A stretch of DNA of 64,000 nt from positions 186,001-250,000 of the forward strand of contig CBDHFX010000002.1 of NCBI GenBank assembly GCA_965262845.1, given 5' to 3'. Position 1 is the first letter of the stretch. Every line of letters starts with the position of its first letter. Under the pieces are notes generated by a model that was given only the letters and a program-made list of their open reading frames with translations, was not told the DNA's origin and made no database searches. Positions 8,767 to 20,049 of the stretch are shown piece after piece. The position numbers were made by a program, and so were the translations under genes. This DNA comes from ECT2AJA-044 sp965262845 (lineage in GTDB: Bacteria; Bacteroidota; Bacteroidia; Flavobacteriales; ECT2AJA-044).

Positions 8767-9328
8767 AATTTTAACTGTCATAGGTTTGATTGTTTTTTTA
8801 GGCTCTTGTAGTACCCCAGAGTGTAATGAATTTGAGCAAAAAATAATGGATATATGTCTTAAGGAAGATACCACATATATAATTACTTTAGGTTCACTAA
8901 CCGAGTTTGAATGGGATACTTTATATGTCATAGGTGGCCCAACAGTAGATAATGAAGCAGGTGATATTATCGGATTGGAATATAAAAAATTAGTTCCTGA
9001 CGATAGGCGACAATACATTTTTATCAAAGACAGAAAAATCGTAAAAGAATATTCTTCTTATTGCATTTTTGATTTAACTTTACCTCCGTCTTACTCAATG
9101 GGGTACAAGTATTTAAATACCTCGAAAATTCAAGTAATAAAGAAAAAAGGGGAAGGAGATTTTATTTACAGGTTAAAAAGAGTTCAAAATTGGTTTGGGC
9201 TTCTTTTTTGCTTTAAATCCTTCCCAAAACTTGCTTCCTGCTGCCCCTGCAATCCAAAAAAGTTCTCCAGAGATCCTTGCTCCATTCAGTGGCAGCGGGC
9301 AGCTTCCGGCCGTTTGCAAGTTGTTTAA
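8759..9328 (+). CDS. Lipoprotein, candidate immunity protein of cassette 3, with repeat-derived tail
   Basis: A 189-residue protein overlapping the toxin gene by 8 bases, a sign of translational coupling. The N-terminus is a lipoprotein signal (MNRILTVIGLIVFLGSC). Residues 20-143 are a normal-looking acidic/beta domain (TLYVIGGPTVDNEAGDI). From about residue 144 (NWFGLLFCFKSFPKLASC) the reading frame enters sequence that recurs in the inter-cassette repeat ('ctgcaatccaaaaaagtt', 'cagcttccg-ccgtttg'), so roughly the last 45 residues are probably not native. The gene may be a truncated or extended allele. Confidence 0.6.
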   Translation: MNRILTVIGLIVFLGSCSTPECNEFEQKIMDICLKEDTTYIITLGSLTEFEWDTLYVIGGPTVDNEAGDIIGLEYKKLVPDDRRQYIFIKDRKIVKEYSSYCIFDLTLPPSYSMGYKYLNTSKIQVIKKKGEGDFIYRLKRVQNWFGLLFCFKSFPKLASCCPCNPKKFSRDPCSIQWQRAASGRLQVV

Positions 9329-9626
9329 ACCGGCGTCTTCATCTGCTTACTCCCCTTTCGCCATAAATACAAAACTACAGAGTTAGCTCTGTAGCTAGCT
9401 CTGTAATTAATGTTGTATAAAAACTTGCATTTCAATAGCTTAATCAAATACACTTTTTATATCCTTAAGCAGCACCGATCTTCCAAATAGAATGCTGATG
9501 ACTGGCCAAAAGCAAGCAATGAAAAGCCCCCAAAAAGATCGCCTTTAAAGGAGTGATCGTTCAAACTCCAAGATCTTAGCTCCCCTCAAATCTACACCCA
9601 CATCGTTAGCCGGTAGGGAACCGGCC
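9240..9626. repeat. Inter-cassette repeat block, copy 3
   Basis: No supported gene; a short open frame at 9195-9386 is a shadow. The stretch holds the 'ctgcaatccaaaaaagtt' and 'ggcgtcttcatctgcttact' segments, the palindromic region at 9375-9404 (one half unit carries a T change, AGAGTTAG, so the first palindrome is imperfect; the second unit is GTAGCTAGCTCTGTA), then the 'attaatgttgtataaaaacttg' and 'atagaatgctgatgactggcc' segments. 9540-9620 has a different sequence from the other copies. Confidence 0.75.
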
Positions 9627-9672
9627 GTTTTGCTCAAAAGAGCCCCTTCCAAAGCCATTTTTTCCTATCTTG
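9627..9672 (+). promoter_or_regulatory. Variant promoter of cassette 4
   Basis: GTTTTGCTCAAAAG at 9627-9640 is a looser version of the CTTTTGCAAAAG palindrome, and TATCTTG at 9666-9672 corresponds to the -7 box. The spacing of palindrome to -7 box is kept, but the leader to the ATG at 9738 is about twice as long and unrelated in sequence. Moderate support because it depends on comparison with the other cassettes. Confidence 0.45.
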
Positions 9673-9737
9673 CCCTGCGTAAAGTAGGGCCGGGGGGTTC
9701 TGTTTTACAGCAGATCGTTTTAAAAACGAGGTATTAA

Positions 9738-10553
9738 ATGGGTTGTCTTAGGTTGGTTGACAGATGGCGGTATAGGCTGAGGTTAGTACATGCTAAAAAA
9801 GGTGTGACCTCAAAAAGTATGCATAAAAGTGCGCGTAGTGACTCCCCCTATCGCTTCAGTGCCAAGGAGTTAGATATCGAAACGGGTCTGCGTTACTTCG
9901 GCGCACGATATGGCCATTCCAACCTCAGTATCTGGATTTCTGTTGATCCGCTAGCAGGTAAATATCCAGGGTGGACACCGTACCGTGCATTCTTCAATAG
10001 TCCAATTAATTACACCGATCCCGACGGTCGGGAGGAAATTTGTGAGAGTTGTCCTGACGAAGACCGTTTTGATATTTATCGGAAGTCCGAGTTCGAATTT
10101 GAATATAATCCAGAAGAGAATCGAGCTGAGCGAGTAAATCCCAATGAGAAAATAAATGTTGATGAAGTTAAGGACCCCATACTTGAACTCTCTGTATTTA
10201 TGTCTGAAGCAATGGATAGGCAATATAAGGGAGACAGGTTGGATGAGCATATTCAGGCCAATTCTTCAACCAATAGTTATGGGCAACTAAACAGATCATA
10301 TAAGAAAGATGGACAAACCATTCAGGTATCCATAGCACTGGACTCTGACGAACGAATCTCTCCAAGATTAAATCCTAGGGCAATACTTTCGGAGAATAAA
10401 TATCGCGGTGGAGTAGATTTAACTTTGCAGTCTATGAAAAGGGAAAATCTGATCTCAAAACAGGGGCCAGTGCAATTTCCTTTGATTATTTTCCGGTTTG
10501 AGAAAACCCGGGAAGGTGTGAAGTTGCTACAAAAGATTGCTGGATCGTTATGA
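9738..10553 (+). CDS. Rhs-tip cassette 4: Rhs core tip with unrecognised C-terminal domain
   Basis: A 271-residue protein starting MGCLRLVDRWRYRLRLV with a shortened leader that lacks the YLFGMLMPDRH segment and goes directly to SPYRFSAKELDIETGLRYFG, ARYGHSNLSIWISVDPLAGK and SPINYTDPDGRE, a third Rhs core-tip subtype. Residues from about 100 are an acidic, polar domain (EEICESCPDEDRFDIY, ISPRLNPRAILSENKYRGG) with no family or catalytic motif that I recognise. The gene is intact, but its partner gene, overlapping by 4 bases (ATGA), is interrupted by an IS3-family insertion. Confidence 0.75.
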   Translation: MGCLRLVDRWRYRLRLVHAKKGVTSKSMHKSARSDSPYRFSAKELDIETGLRYFGARYGHSNLSIWISVDPLAGKYPGWTPYRAFFNSPINYTDPDGREEICESCPDEDRFDIYRKSEFEFEYNPEENRAERVNPNEKINVDEVKDPILELSVFMSEAMDRQYKGDRLDEHIQANSSTNSYGQLNRSYKKDGQTIQVSIALDSDERISPRLNPRAILSENKYRGGVDLTLQSMKRENLISKQGPVQFPLIIFRFEKTREGVKLLQKIAGSL

Positions 10554-10735
10554 GCATCTTTAAGAAAGTAACTTGCTTAGGGCTGATTTCATTTTTCTGC
10601 TCTTGTCAGAAAAATGGGACTATTACACCAAGCCAAGATAATCCACTATACTTTTTTTCTGAGGAGACCCAATCCTATACTGAAGTCTTGTTTCTTGAAG
10701 ATGCCGTGGTAGTTTTTAACGAAAGAGGGTATGTA
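10550..10735 (+). pseudogene. 5' fragment of cassette 4 lipoprotein gene, cut by IS
   Basis: Starts in an ATGA overlap with the cassette 4 stop and encodes a lipoprotein signal (MSIFKKVTCLGLISFFCSC) followed by about 43 residues ending in VVVFNERGY at the left end of the IS element. The remainder probably lies at 11976-12400. As the candidate immunity gene of cassette 4 it is likely inactive. Confidence 0.72.
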
Positions 10736-10806
10736 TGAAGGCTTCCCCTAAAACAGGAACGGTTAAAAATAGAAAAATAACGTTCATTTGAAAAAAGGGA
10801 AGTAAG

Positions 10807-11073
10807 ATGAGGAAGAGCAAGTTTACCGAGAGCCAGATCATTGGTTTACTACGCCGTCACCAGAGTGGTGAGAAGGTTTTGGACCTGTGCCGTGAGGGGG
10901 GAATTAGCCAGGGCACGTTTTATCAATGGAAGAGCAAGTACTCTGGCATGGAGATCAGCCAGCTCAAAAAGCTTAAGGAGTTAGAGCGTGAGGTGGGTCA
11001 ATACAAGAAGATCGTGGCGGAGCTCACCCTCCACAACACGGTATTAAAAGATGTGCTTGAAAAAAAGCTTTAG
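10807..11073 (+). CDS. IS3-family transposase OrfA (helix-turn-helix)
   Basis: An 88-residue protein with the Tnp_1 helix-turn-helix (RKSKFTESQIIGLLRRHQSG to GISQGTFYQWKSKYSGM) and a C-terminal leucine-zipper-like coil (LKKLKELEREVGQYKKIVAE). It binds the element's ends. Its 3' end contains the slippery heptamer A_AAA_AAG at 11061-11067, six bases before the TAG stop, the standard signal for -1 frameshifting into orfB. Confidence 0.92.
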   Translation: MRKSKFTESQIIGLLRRHQSGEKVLDLCREGGISQGTFYQWKSKYSGMEISQLKKLKELEREVGQYKKIVAELTLHNTVLKDVLEKKL

Positions 11074-11963
11074 GGCCTGCCGAAAAGCGGGAGTTAGTGG
11101 ACTATTCCCGCAAGAATCATGGCATTAGCCTACGGCAGGCCTGTTTGCTGTTTTGCATTCATGTCTCAGTGTATTATTACCGTCCAAAAGCTAATGAGGA
11201 TCAGCTCATACGTAAGCAGTTGGGTATGTTGGCGGAGTTGCACACACGCTGGGGCTTTTGGATGATGCATCATCGGCTTAGGAGTATGAACTACACATGG
11301 AATCACAAACGCGTGTACCGCGTTTATACGGAGATGGGGCTGAATCTGCGAAGAAAGAGCAAAAAACGGCTTGCTATGCGTGTTCAGGAGCCTTTGCTAC
11401 AGCCCCTACAGCCTAATCTGACCTGGAGCATGGATTTTATGCACGATACGTTAGCAAACGGCATCAAATTCCGTTCGTTCAATGTTCTTGACGATTACAA
11501 TCGTGAAGCACTGAATATCACCATTGATACCAGCATCAATAGCCAACGGGTCATTCGTGAGCTGGATAAACTGGTAGCCTGGCGCGGTAAACCAGAAAAG
11601 ATCCGGGTGGATAATGGCCCGGAGTTCATAGCACATGCCATGAAAGAATGGTCGGGCAGACTCGGCATAGAGCTAAAGTTTATTCAAAAGGGCAAACCAT
11701 ATCAAAACGGTTATGTGGAGCGCTTTAACAAGACCTACCGGGAGGAAGTGTTAGATGCCTTTTCCTTCGGACGGTTAAAAGAAGCAGAAGTGCTTTCACA
11801 AGCCTGGTTATGGATCTATAATAACGAAAGGCCCCACAAAGCACTGGGTTATATACCGCCCATACCTTTTGCGCAGCAGCGCCTTCGGAGCTACGCTCCT
11901 TCGCCACTGCTGCGCAATACCAACATTAAATGGAAATCCTTAGTTTTGGGTGTTCCTAATTAA
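11061..11963 (+). CDS. IS3-family transposase OrfB (DDE integrase), made by -1 frameshift
   Basis: The -1 frame is open from the slippery site at 11061 (after a TGA at 11058) and reads KKALGPAEKRELVDYSRKNH before joining the rve integrase core. Catalytic acids are seen in SMDFMHD, in VDNGPEF and as the glutamate of NGYVERFNKTYREE. The conserved C-terminus is YNNERPHKALGY. A GTG at 11097 could act as an independent start, but fusion to OrfA by frameshift is the norm for the family. Length and motifs are complete, so the element may still be active. Confidence 0.92.
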   Translation, partial: KKALGPAEKRELVDYSRKNHGISLRQACLLFCIHVSVYYYRPKANEDQLIRKQLGMLAELHTRWGFWMMHHRLRSMNYTWNHKRVYRVYTEMGLNLRRKSKKRLAMRVQEPLLQPLQPNLTWSMDFMHDTLANGIKFRSFNVLDDYNREALNITIDTSINSQRVIRELDKLVAWRGKPEKIRVDNGPEFIAHAMKEWSGRLGIELKFIQKGKPYQNGYVERFNKTYREEVLDAFSFGRLKEAEVLSQAWLWIYNNERPHKALGYIPPIPFAQQRLRSYAPSPLLRNTNIKWKSLVLGVPN

Positions 11964-11975
11964 GGGAAGCCTTCA

Positions 11976-12400
11976 CTCCTATTTATGTCAACGAAGATTC
12001 GTTAAACTTTAGTTGGACCATTTTGCAAATAAGTGAAACCTCAATAATAATACCGATCAATGGAATTTTTTTCTATTTAAGTAGGGAAAAGGAGCGCGAA
12101 ATTTCATTTAAGGAGTTTAAGGGTAAGGGTGATTTTATTGAAAAAATAGAATTAAACACTCATAATGCAATATTGACGATTGAGTACAATTTTCATAAAA
12201 TACCAGATCAGTTAATTATAAAAGATGAATTTGATAATGTTTTGTTTAACACAAAAATGGAAGCTACTGAATATGTAGTAAAAAAATCAACAAATATTAC
12301 TTTAAAGAAAAATACTTCAAAGCATATTTATTTAAATATAAAGAGTTCTCAAAAAGAAAAATCAAATTGGGATGTAAAAATGAAAATATCTGATTATTAA
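11976..12400 (+). pseudogene. 3' fragment of the cassette 4 lipoprotein gene
   Basis: The frame is open from the right end of the IS to TAA at 12398-12400 and reads IYVNEDSLNFSWTILQISET at its start, so coding sequence begins upstream of the first start codon at 12023. It is AT-rich and polar, like the lipoprotein fragment left of the IS. Joining the two would give a lipoprotein of about 200 residues, a typical size for this array. The join is not proven, because no target duplication remains to define the original junction. Confidence 0.55.
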
Positions 12401-12587
12401 GATTTAGCCTTTTTAATGAGAATCAAAAGCAACTACCCCTGCCCCTAAGCTATGGCCATTAAGGACAAATCGTTCAAATATCAAGATCTTTACTCCAATC
12501 AGCGGCAGCGGGCAGCTTCCGACCGTTTGAAGGTTGCTTAAACAAACGTTTTTATCTGCTTACTTCACTTTCGCTATAAATACAAAA

Positions 12588-12618
12588 CTACAGAGATAGC
12601 TCTGTAGCTAGCTCTGTA
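12588..12618. repeat. Palindromic repeat block, copy 4, interrupted by a MITE
   Basis: CTACAGAGATAGCTCTGTAG followed by CTAGCTCTGTA, with one changed base in the first palindrome. The block is split by the element at 12619-12809 and resumes with CTGTAATTAATG at 12810. Flanking segments 'tatctgcttactt' (left) and 'aatagaatgctaacgacttgcc' (right) match the other copies. The rest of 12401-12990 contains no supported gene. Confidence 0.82.
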
Positions 12619-12809
12619 GAACCCTTTGAATAAGGGTACAAAATTATAGCCCCATAAGTAAAAACGTTTCTCAATTGTCCGGAAAAGTCAAAAAAGCGCA
12701 GAAAATAAGCGGAATGGGCTTAAAAAATGAGGAAATGTCATGCTCAAAAAATAATTTTCTTCAAATCAAGAAAAAATGTGGGTATAATAGAGCCTTATTC
12801 AAAGGGTTC
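12619..12809. mobile_element. Complete 191-bp MITE-like element with 17-bp terminal inverted repeats
   Basis: Left end GAACCCTTTGAATAAGG (12619-12635); the right end is its exact reverse complement (12793-12809). The five bases CTGTA occur immediately before (12614-12618) and after (12810-12814), as expected for a target-site duplication. Removing the element and one CTGTA restores the repeat exactly as seen at 9391-9412. It has no coding capacity. A related partial copy lies at 5466-5595 in inverse orientation. The mobilising transposase family is not identified, and none in the window shares these ends. Confidence 0.88.
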
Positions 12810-12990
12810 CTGTAATTAATGTTATATAAAAACTTGTATTTCAATAGCTTACTCAAATACACTTTTTAAGGCTAAGGGACACCGATTCTCCAAATAGAAT
12901 GCTAACGACTTGCCAAAAGCAAGCAACGAAGGCCCTCGTTGCCCGGGAGGGCAGCAAGGAAGGGACAAAAAAATCGCCAACTGCTCCTTT

Positions 12991-13036
12991 CTTTTGCAAA
13001 AGCAGCCCTCCCTAAAATAAACTTTGCCTATCTTTG
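12991..13036 (+). promoter_or_regulatory. Candidate promoter and operator of cassette 5
   Basis: CTTTTGCAAAAG at 12991-13002 and TATCTTTG at 13029-13036, 32 bases before the ATG at 13068. Together with the surrounding 'aatcgccaactgctcctt' it is nearly identical to cassettes 2 and 3. Confidence 0.6.
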
Positions 13037-13067
13037 GGGCACCCACTCTTAAAAAAAACGGAAAACG

Positions 13068-14126
13068 ATGGGTTGTCTTAGGTTGGTTGACAGGTGGAGG
13101 TATAAATGGAGCTCTGGGCTGAGGGTGGTGCATGTTAAAAAGGGTGTGACTTCCAACGATTGGGTAAAAAGGGTGTGTAGTTCGTATTTCTTCGGCATGT
13201 TGATGCCGGATCGCCAAGACGAGCTCTCCGGAAGAACCTACACCTATGGGTATAATACTCAGGAACGAGTTGATGAGATCAAGGGAGCGGGAAAGCACTA
13301 CACAGCTAAGTTTTGGGAGTATGATCCAAGAGTGGTTACAAGGTGGAATGTAGACCCTATTACATATCCTTGGCAAAGTCCTTATGCCATAAATAACGGT
13401 AGCCCAATTTTATTTGCCGACCCACTCGGTTTATTTGGAACACGAAAGGAAGCAAGAAAATACAAAAAAGAACACGGGCTAAAAGGACGTATTCGGCGAG
13501 ATAAAAGTGATGGTATATTTTCTATAGACAATGGAAAAGAAGGGACAAGCATATTTAAAGACCCTTCAATGGATAATGTTCCAAATTTAATAGGAAGGCA
13601 GGAAGATGGTACGATTAAAGGTGTACTCCTAACAGATAAAAAGCCCGGAGGCACAAACCATAGGGGTGGTGGCTTTTTCAGTGACGGAATTTGGACATTA
13701 GGTTTTACTGGTACAGCAGCTGCTGGACCAGTTGGAGGTAGCTTTGAAATAGGCTTTACATTAGATTTCAGAGATGGATTTGAGTTGGGGGGATATGCTA
13801 CCGCGGAACATTCCATGGGTGCTGATCTTTCAGTAGGGGGAGTGCTCAATTACCATAAACCAGTTGATGGCTCTTCTAATTTCTCAAGACATGATCTTGA
13901 AGGATGGGGAGAATCGTATAATGGTACATTTTTGATTGTAGATGGAACTTATGGAGGAGATTCTTTTTATCCGAGAACGTTAAACCCAAAATATCATAGG
14001 AGATATCATCCTACATATAATACTTATGGAGGAAGTTTTTTGACTGGTTTTCCCTTAAGAATTAATAAAAATAAAGGATATACATGGATAAGAAACAAAA
14101 ACAATAAAAAGGTAAACAAATATTAG
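13068..14126 (+). CDS. Rhs-tip cassette 5: Rhs core tip with glycine-rich C-terminal domain
   Basis: A 352-residue protein. The leader (MGCLRLVDRWRYKWSSGL to YFFGMLMPDRQDE) is almost identical to that of cassette 3, yet the core tip (KFWEYDPRVVTRWNVDP, INNGSPILFADPLGLFG) belongs to the subtype of cassette 1. The C-terminal half begins with a basic segment (RKEARKYKKEHGLKGRIRRD) and becomes glycine- and aromatic-rich (GGGFFSDGIWTLGFTGTAAA, GGYATAEHSMGADLSVGG, YHRRYHPTYNTYGGSF). No enzyme motif is recognised; a pore- or membrane-acting domain is possible because the partner gene encodes a membrane protein, but this is a guess. The start is set by the shared leader. Confidence 0.75.
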   Translation: MGCLRLVDRWRYKWSSGLRVVHVKKGVTSNDWVKRVCSSYFFGMLMPDRQDELSGRTYTYGYNTQERVDEIKGAGKHYTAKFWEYDPRVVTRWNVDPITYPWQSPYAINNGSPILFADPLGLFGTRKEARKYKKEHGLKGRIRRDKSDGIFSIDNGKEGTSIFKDPSMDNVPNLIGRQEDGTIKGVLLTDKKPGGTNHRGGGFFSDGIWTLGFTGTAAAGPVGGSFEIGFTLDFRDGFELGGYATAEHSMGADLSVGGVLNYHKPVDGSSNFSRHDLEGWGESYNGTFLIVDGTYGGDSFYPRTLNPKYHRRYHPTYNTYGGSFLTGFPLRINKNKGYTWIRNKNNKKVNKY

Positions 14127-14130
14127 AAGT

Positions 14131-14478
14131 ATGAAAGAATTTATTTCAATAATTATTTTTGTTTTATCAATTTTTTTTTTAGTTTCATTAATGAGATGTT
14201 TGTTTTTAAAAAATATTGTTCTTTTCAGATTATTAAAAGAACTACATCCTGAAAAATTTAAAGGACTAAATTCTTATTGGCAATTAATGTGGCTTCCAAA
14301 TTATTTTCGTATTGGTGTAGAGAATATTTTTTGGATGAGCATTCCTTTTTATTATTCAAAAATTAACAAAAAAAACACTTCGCAATCTGTTATTATTCAT
14401 CATGATAGATTAATTCTTGTAAACAAGAAAATCCTTAAATACATGCTTCTTTATATTTGTAGTATAGTCCTGTTATGA
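14131..14478 (+). CDS. Small membrane protein, candidate immunity protein of cassette 5
   Basis: A 115-residue protein starting 4 bases after the cassette 5 stop, so it is probably cotranscribed. It has a strongly hydrophobic N-terminal helix (FISIIIFVLSIFFLVSLM), a middle hydrophobic stretch (YFRIGVENIFWMSIPFYY) and a C-terminal helix (YMLLYICSIVLL). No lipobox, unlike the partners of cassettes 1-4. No family is recognised; immunity is inferred from position. Confidence 0.62.
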   Translation: MKEFISIIIFVLSIFFLVSLMRCLFLKNIVLFRLLKELHPEKFKGLNSYWQLMWLPNYFRIGVENIFWMSIPFYYSKINKKNTSQSVIIHHDRLILVNKKILKYMLLYICSIVLL

Positions 14479-14899
14479 TTTTAAGCTAAGGGACACGCAT
14501 ACTCCAAATAGAATGCCGACGACTCACCAGAAGCAAGCAACGAGCCCCCCGATCCGGCCGTGAGGGCGGTGAAAAAATGGTATTAAAAGGGGGATCGGTC
14601 AAACAAAAATTTTCGGGCTTTATAGGTGACCTGTTCCATTTCCTGCGGTTGGCCAGCTTTTGCTAAAATCAGATCACTTTGCGCCTGGCTTGACCCATCC
14701 CCTTGAAGTGGAAAGACCGTCTCCAAAAGGACAGTTGAAACTGGCTTTTTAGATCTACAGGGGGGTACTTTTCGAAAAACAGGGATATGGAAGAGATAAT
14801 CACCTGATTTTCAGCAGGTCAATTATGCCCTGAAATTTATTTTGGACTGGTGTGTGTGGAGACCAACCCACAGGTTGATTCGAGATATCTACTTTAAAA
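14479..14899. other. Right end of the Rhs-tip island; no gene seen
   Basis: 14480-14550 carries the 3' half of the inter-cassette block ('aagggacacgcatactccaaatagaatgc-gacgactcacc') with no cassette after it and no CTACAGAGC palindrome before it. 14580-14899 is unique sequence between the island and the 3' end of the rRNA operon. I see no convincing hairpin-plus-T-run terminator and no gene. Confidence 0.6.
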
Positions 14900-15012
<113 letters not shown>

Positions 15013-15067
15013 GCTTTAATAAGTTTGACATTCCGGACAAGAGATATAAGACAGGATCACTGAGAAA

Positions 15068-17922
<2,855 letters not shown>

Positions 17923-18001
17923 ATTATATTACTCGTGTGATATTTCTATCTTATATCTCTTAATGTCCAAAATGTCAAAGAACGTTATCCATAAGGATCA
18001 G

Positions 18002-18075
18002 TGGAGAATATCGGAGTCGAACCGATGACCCCCTGCGTGCAAGGCAGGTGCTCTGGCCAGCTGAGCTAATTCCCC
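18002..18075 (-). tRNA. tRNA-Ala (TGC)
   Basis: A 74-base cloverleaf on the minus strand: acceptor GGGGAAT paired with ATTCTCC, D-arm AGCTCAGCTGG, anticodon loop CTTGCAC with anticodon TGC, T-arm GGTTCGACTCC. CCA is not encoded. It lies in the 16S-23S spacer. Confidence 0.97.
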
Positions 18076-18081
18076 TCATTG

Positions 18082-18155
18082 TAGTCTCGGGCAGACTCGA
18101 ACTGCCGACCTCTACATTATCAGTGTAGCGCTCTAACCAGCTGAGCTACGAGACT
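18082..18155 (-). tRNA. tRNA-Ile (GAT)
   Basis: A 74-base cloverleaf on the minus strand: acceptor AGTCTCG paired with CGAGACT, D-arm AGCTCAGCTGGTTAGAGC, anticodon loop CTGATAA with anticodon GAT, T-arm AGTTCGAGTCT. It is 6 bases from tRNA-Ala in the usual Ile-Ala spacer order. Confidence 0.97.
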
Positions 18156-18259
18156 ATTTCAGAGAGACAAGGTCCACCCTATAGATCATACATATAAATA
18201 TTGGAAAGCAAGCAGGAAAGATAAGGGCTAACCAGGTCGCCTGGAACACCGTAGTCTCT

Positions 18260-19785
<1,526 letters not shown>

Positions 19786-20049
19786 AAAAAACGTGAATCA
19801 TGTCTGACCTGGTTCCAGGTATTGACAAGGTTAGTAATTCCTTACCTCTCCTTGCTTTGTGCTTCCAATATTTTCAAAGAACGATGGCTGTCTCCAGCCG
19901 TCTTTATACCTTTTCCCCGATCCTTCCTTCCGGATCGGGACGGCAAAGGTACAACCTTTTTGATCACCAGCGATCCGGAAAAGATCCCATTTCATCCTCC
20001 TGCCGATATTCTTCCTATCAGGAAGGATACATGATCAGGAAAGGGAGGG

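Larger units (their letters stand above)
10736..11975 (+). mobile_element. IS3-family insertion sequence (IS407-like group), about 1.24 kb
   Basis: The ends are imperfect inverted repeats starting TGAAGGCTTCCC on both sides (left from 10736, right ending CCTTCA at 11975), with the conserved TG...CA tips of IS3 elements and further matching around GGAAC. It contains orfA and orfB in two frames. No direct target duplication is seen: the bases left of the element end 'tatgta' and those to the right begin 'ctccta'. This suggests a rearrangement after insertion or loss of the duplication. The group assignment rests on the OrfA N-terminus (KSKFTESQIIGLLRRHQSG). Confidence 0.9.

Noticed and set aside
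9195..9386. 63-codon gene after cassette 3
   Set aside because: It falls in the inter-cassette repeat and overlaps the lipoprotein gene in another frame.
10736..11975. Target-site duplication of the IS3 element
   Set aside because: Flanks 'tatgta' and 'ctccta' do not match over 3-5 bases in any alignment I tried, so no duplication is claimed.
12023..12400. Independent 125-codon gene after the IS element
   Set aside because: The same frame is open further upstream to the IS end and reads as coding sequence, so it is better explained as the 3' part of an interrupted gene.
3734..12814. CRISPR-like repeats
   Set aside because: The CTACAGAGC units are palindromic, directly abutting and kilobases apart between groups; there are no regular unique spacers and no cas genes.
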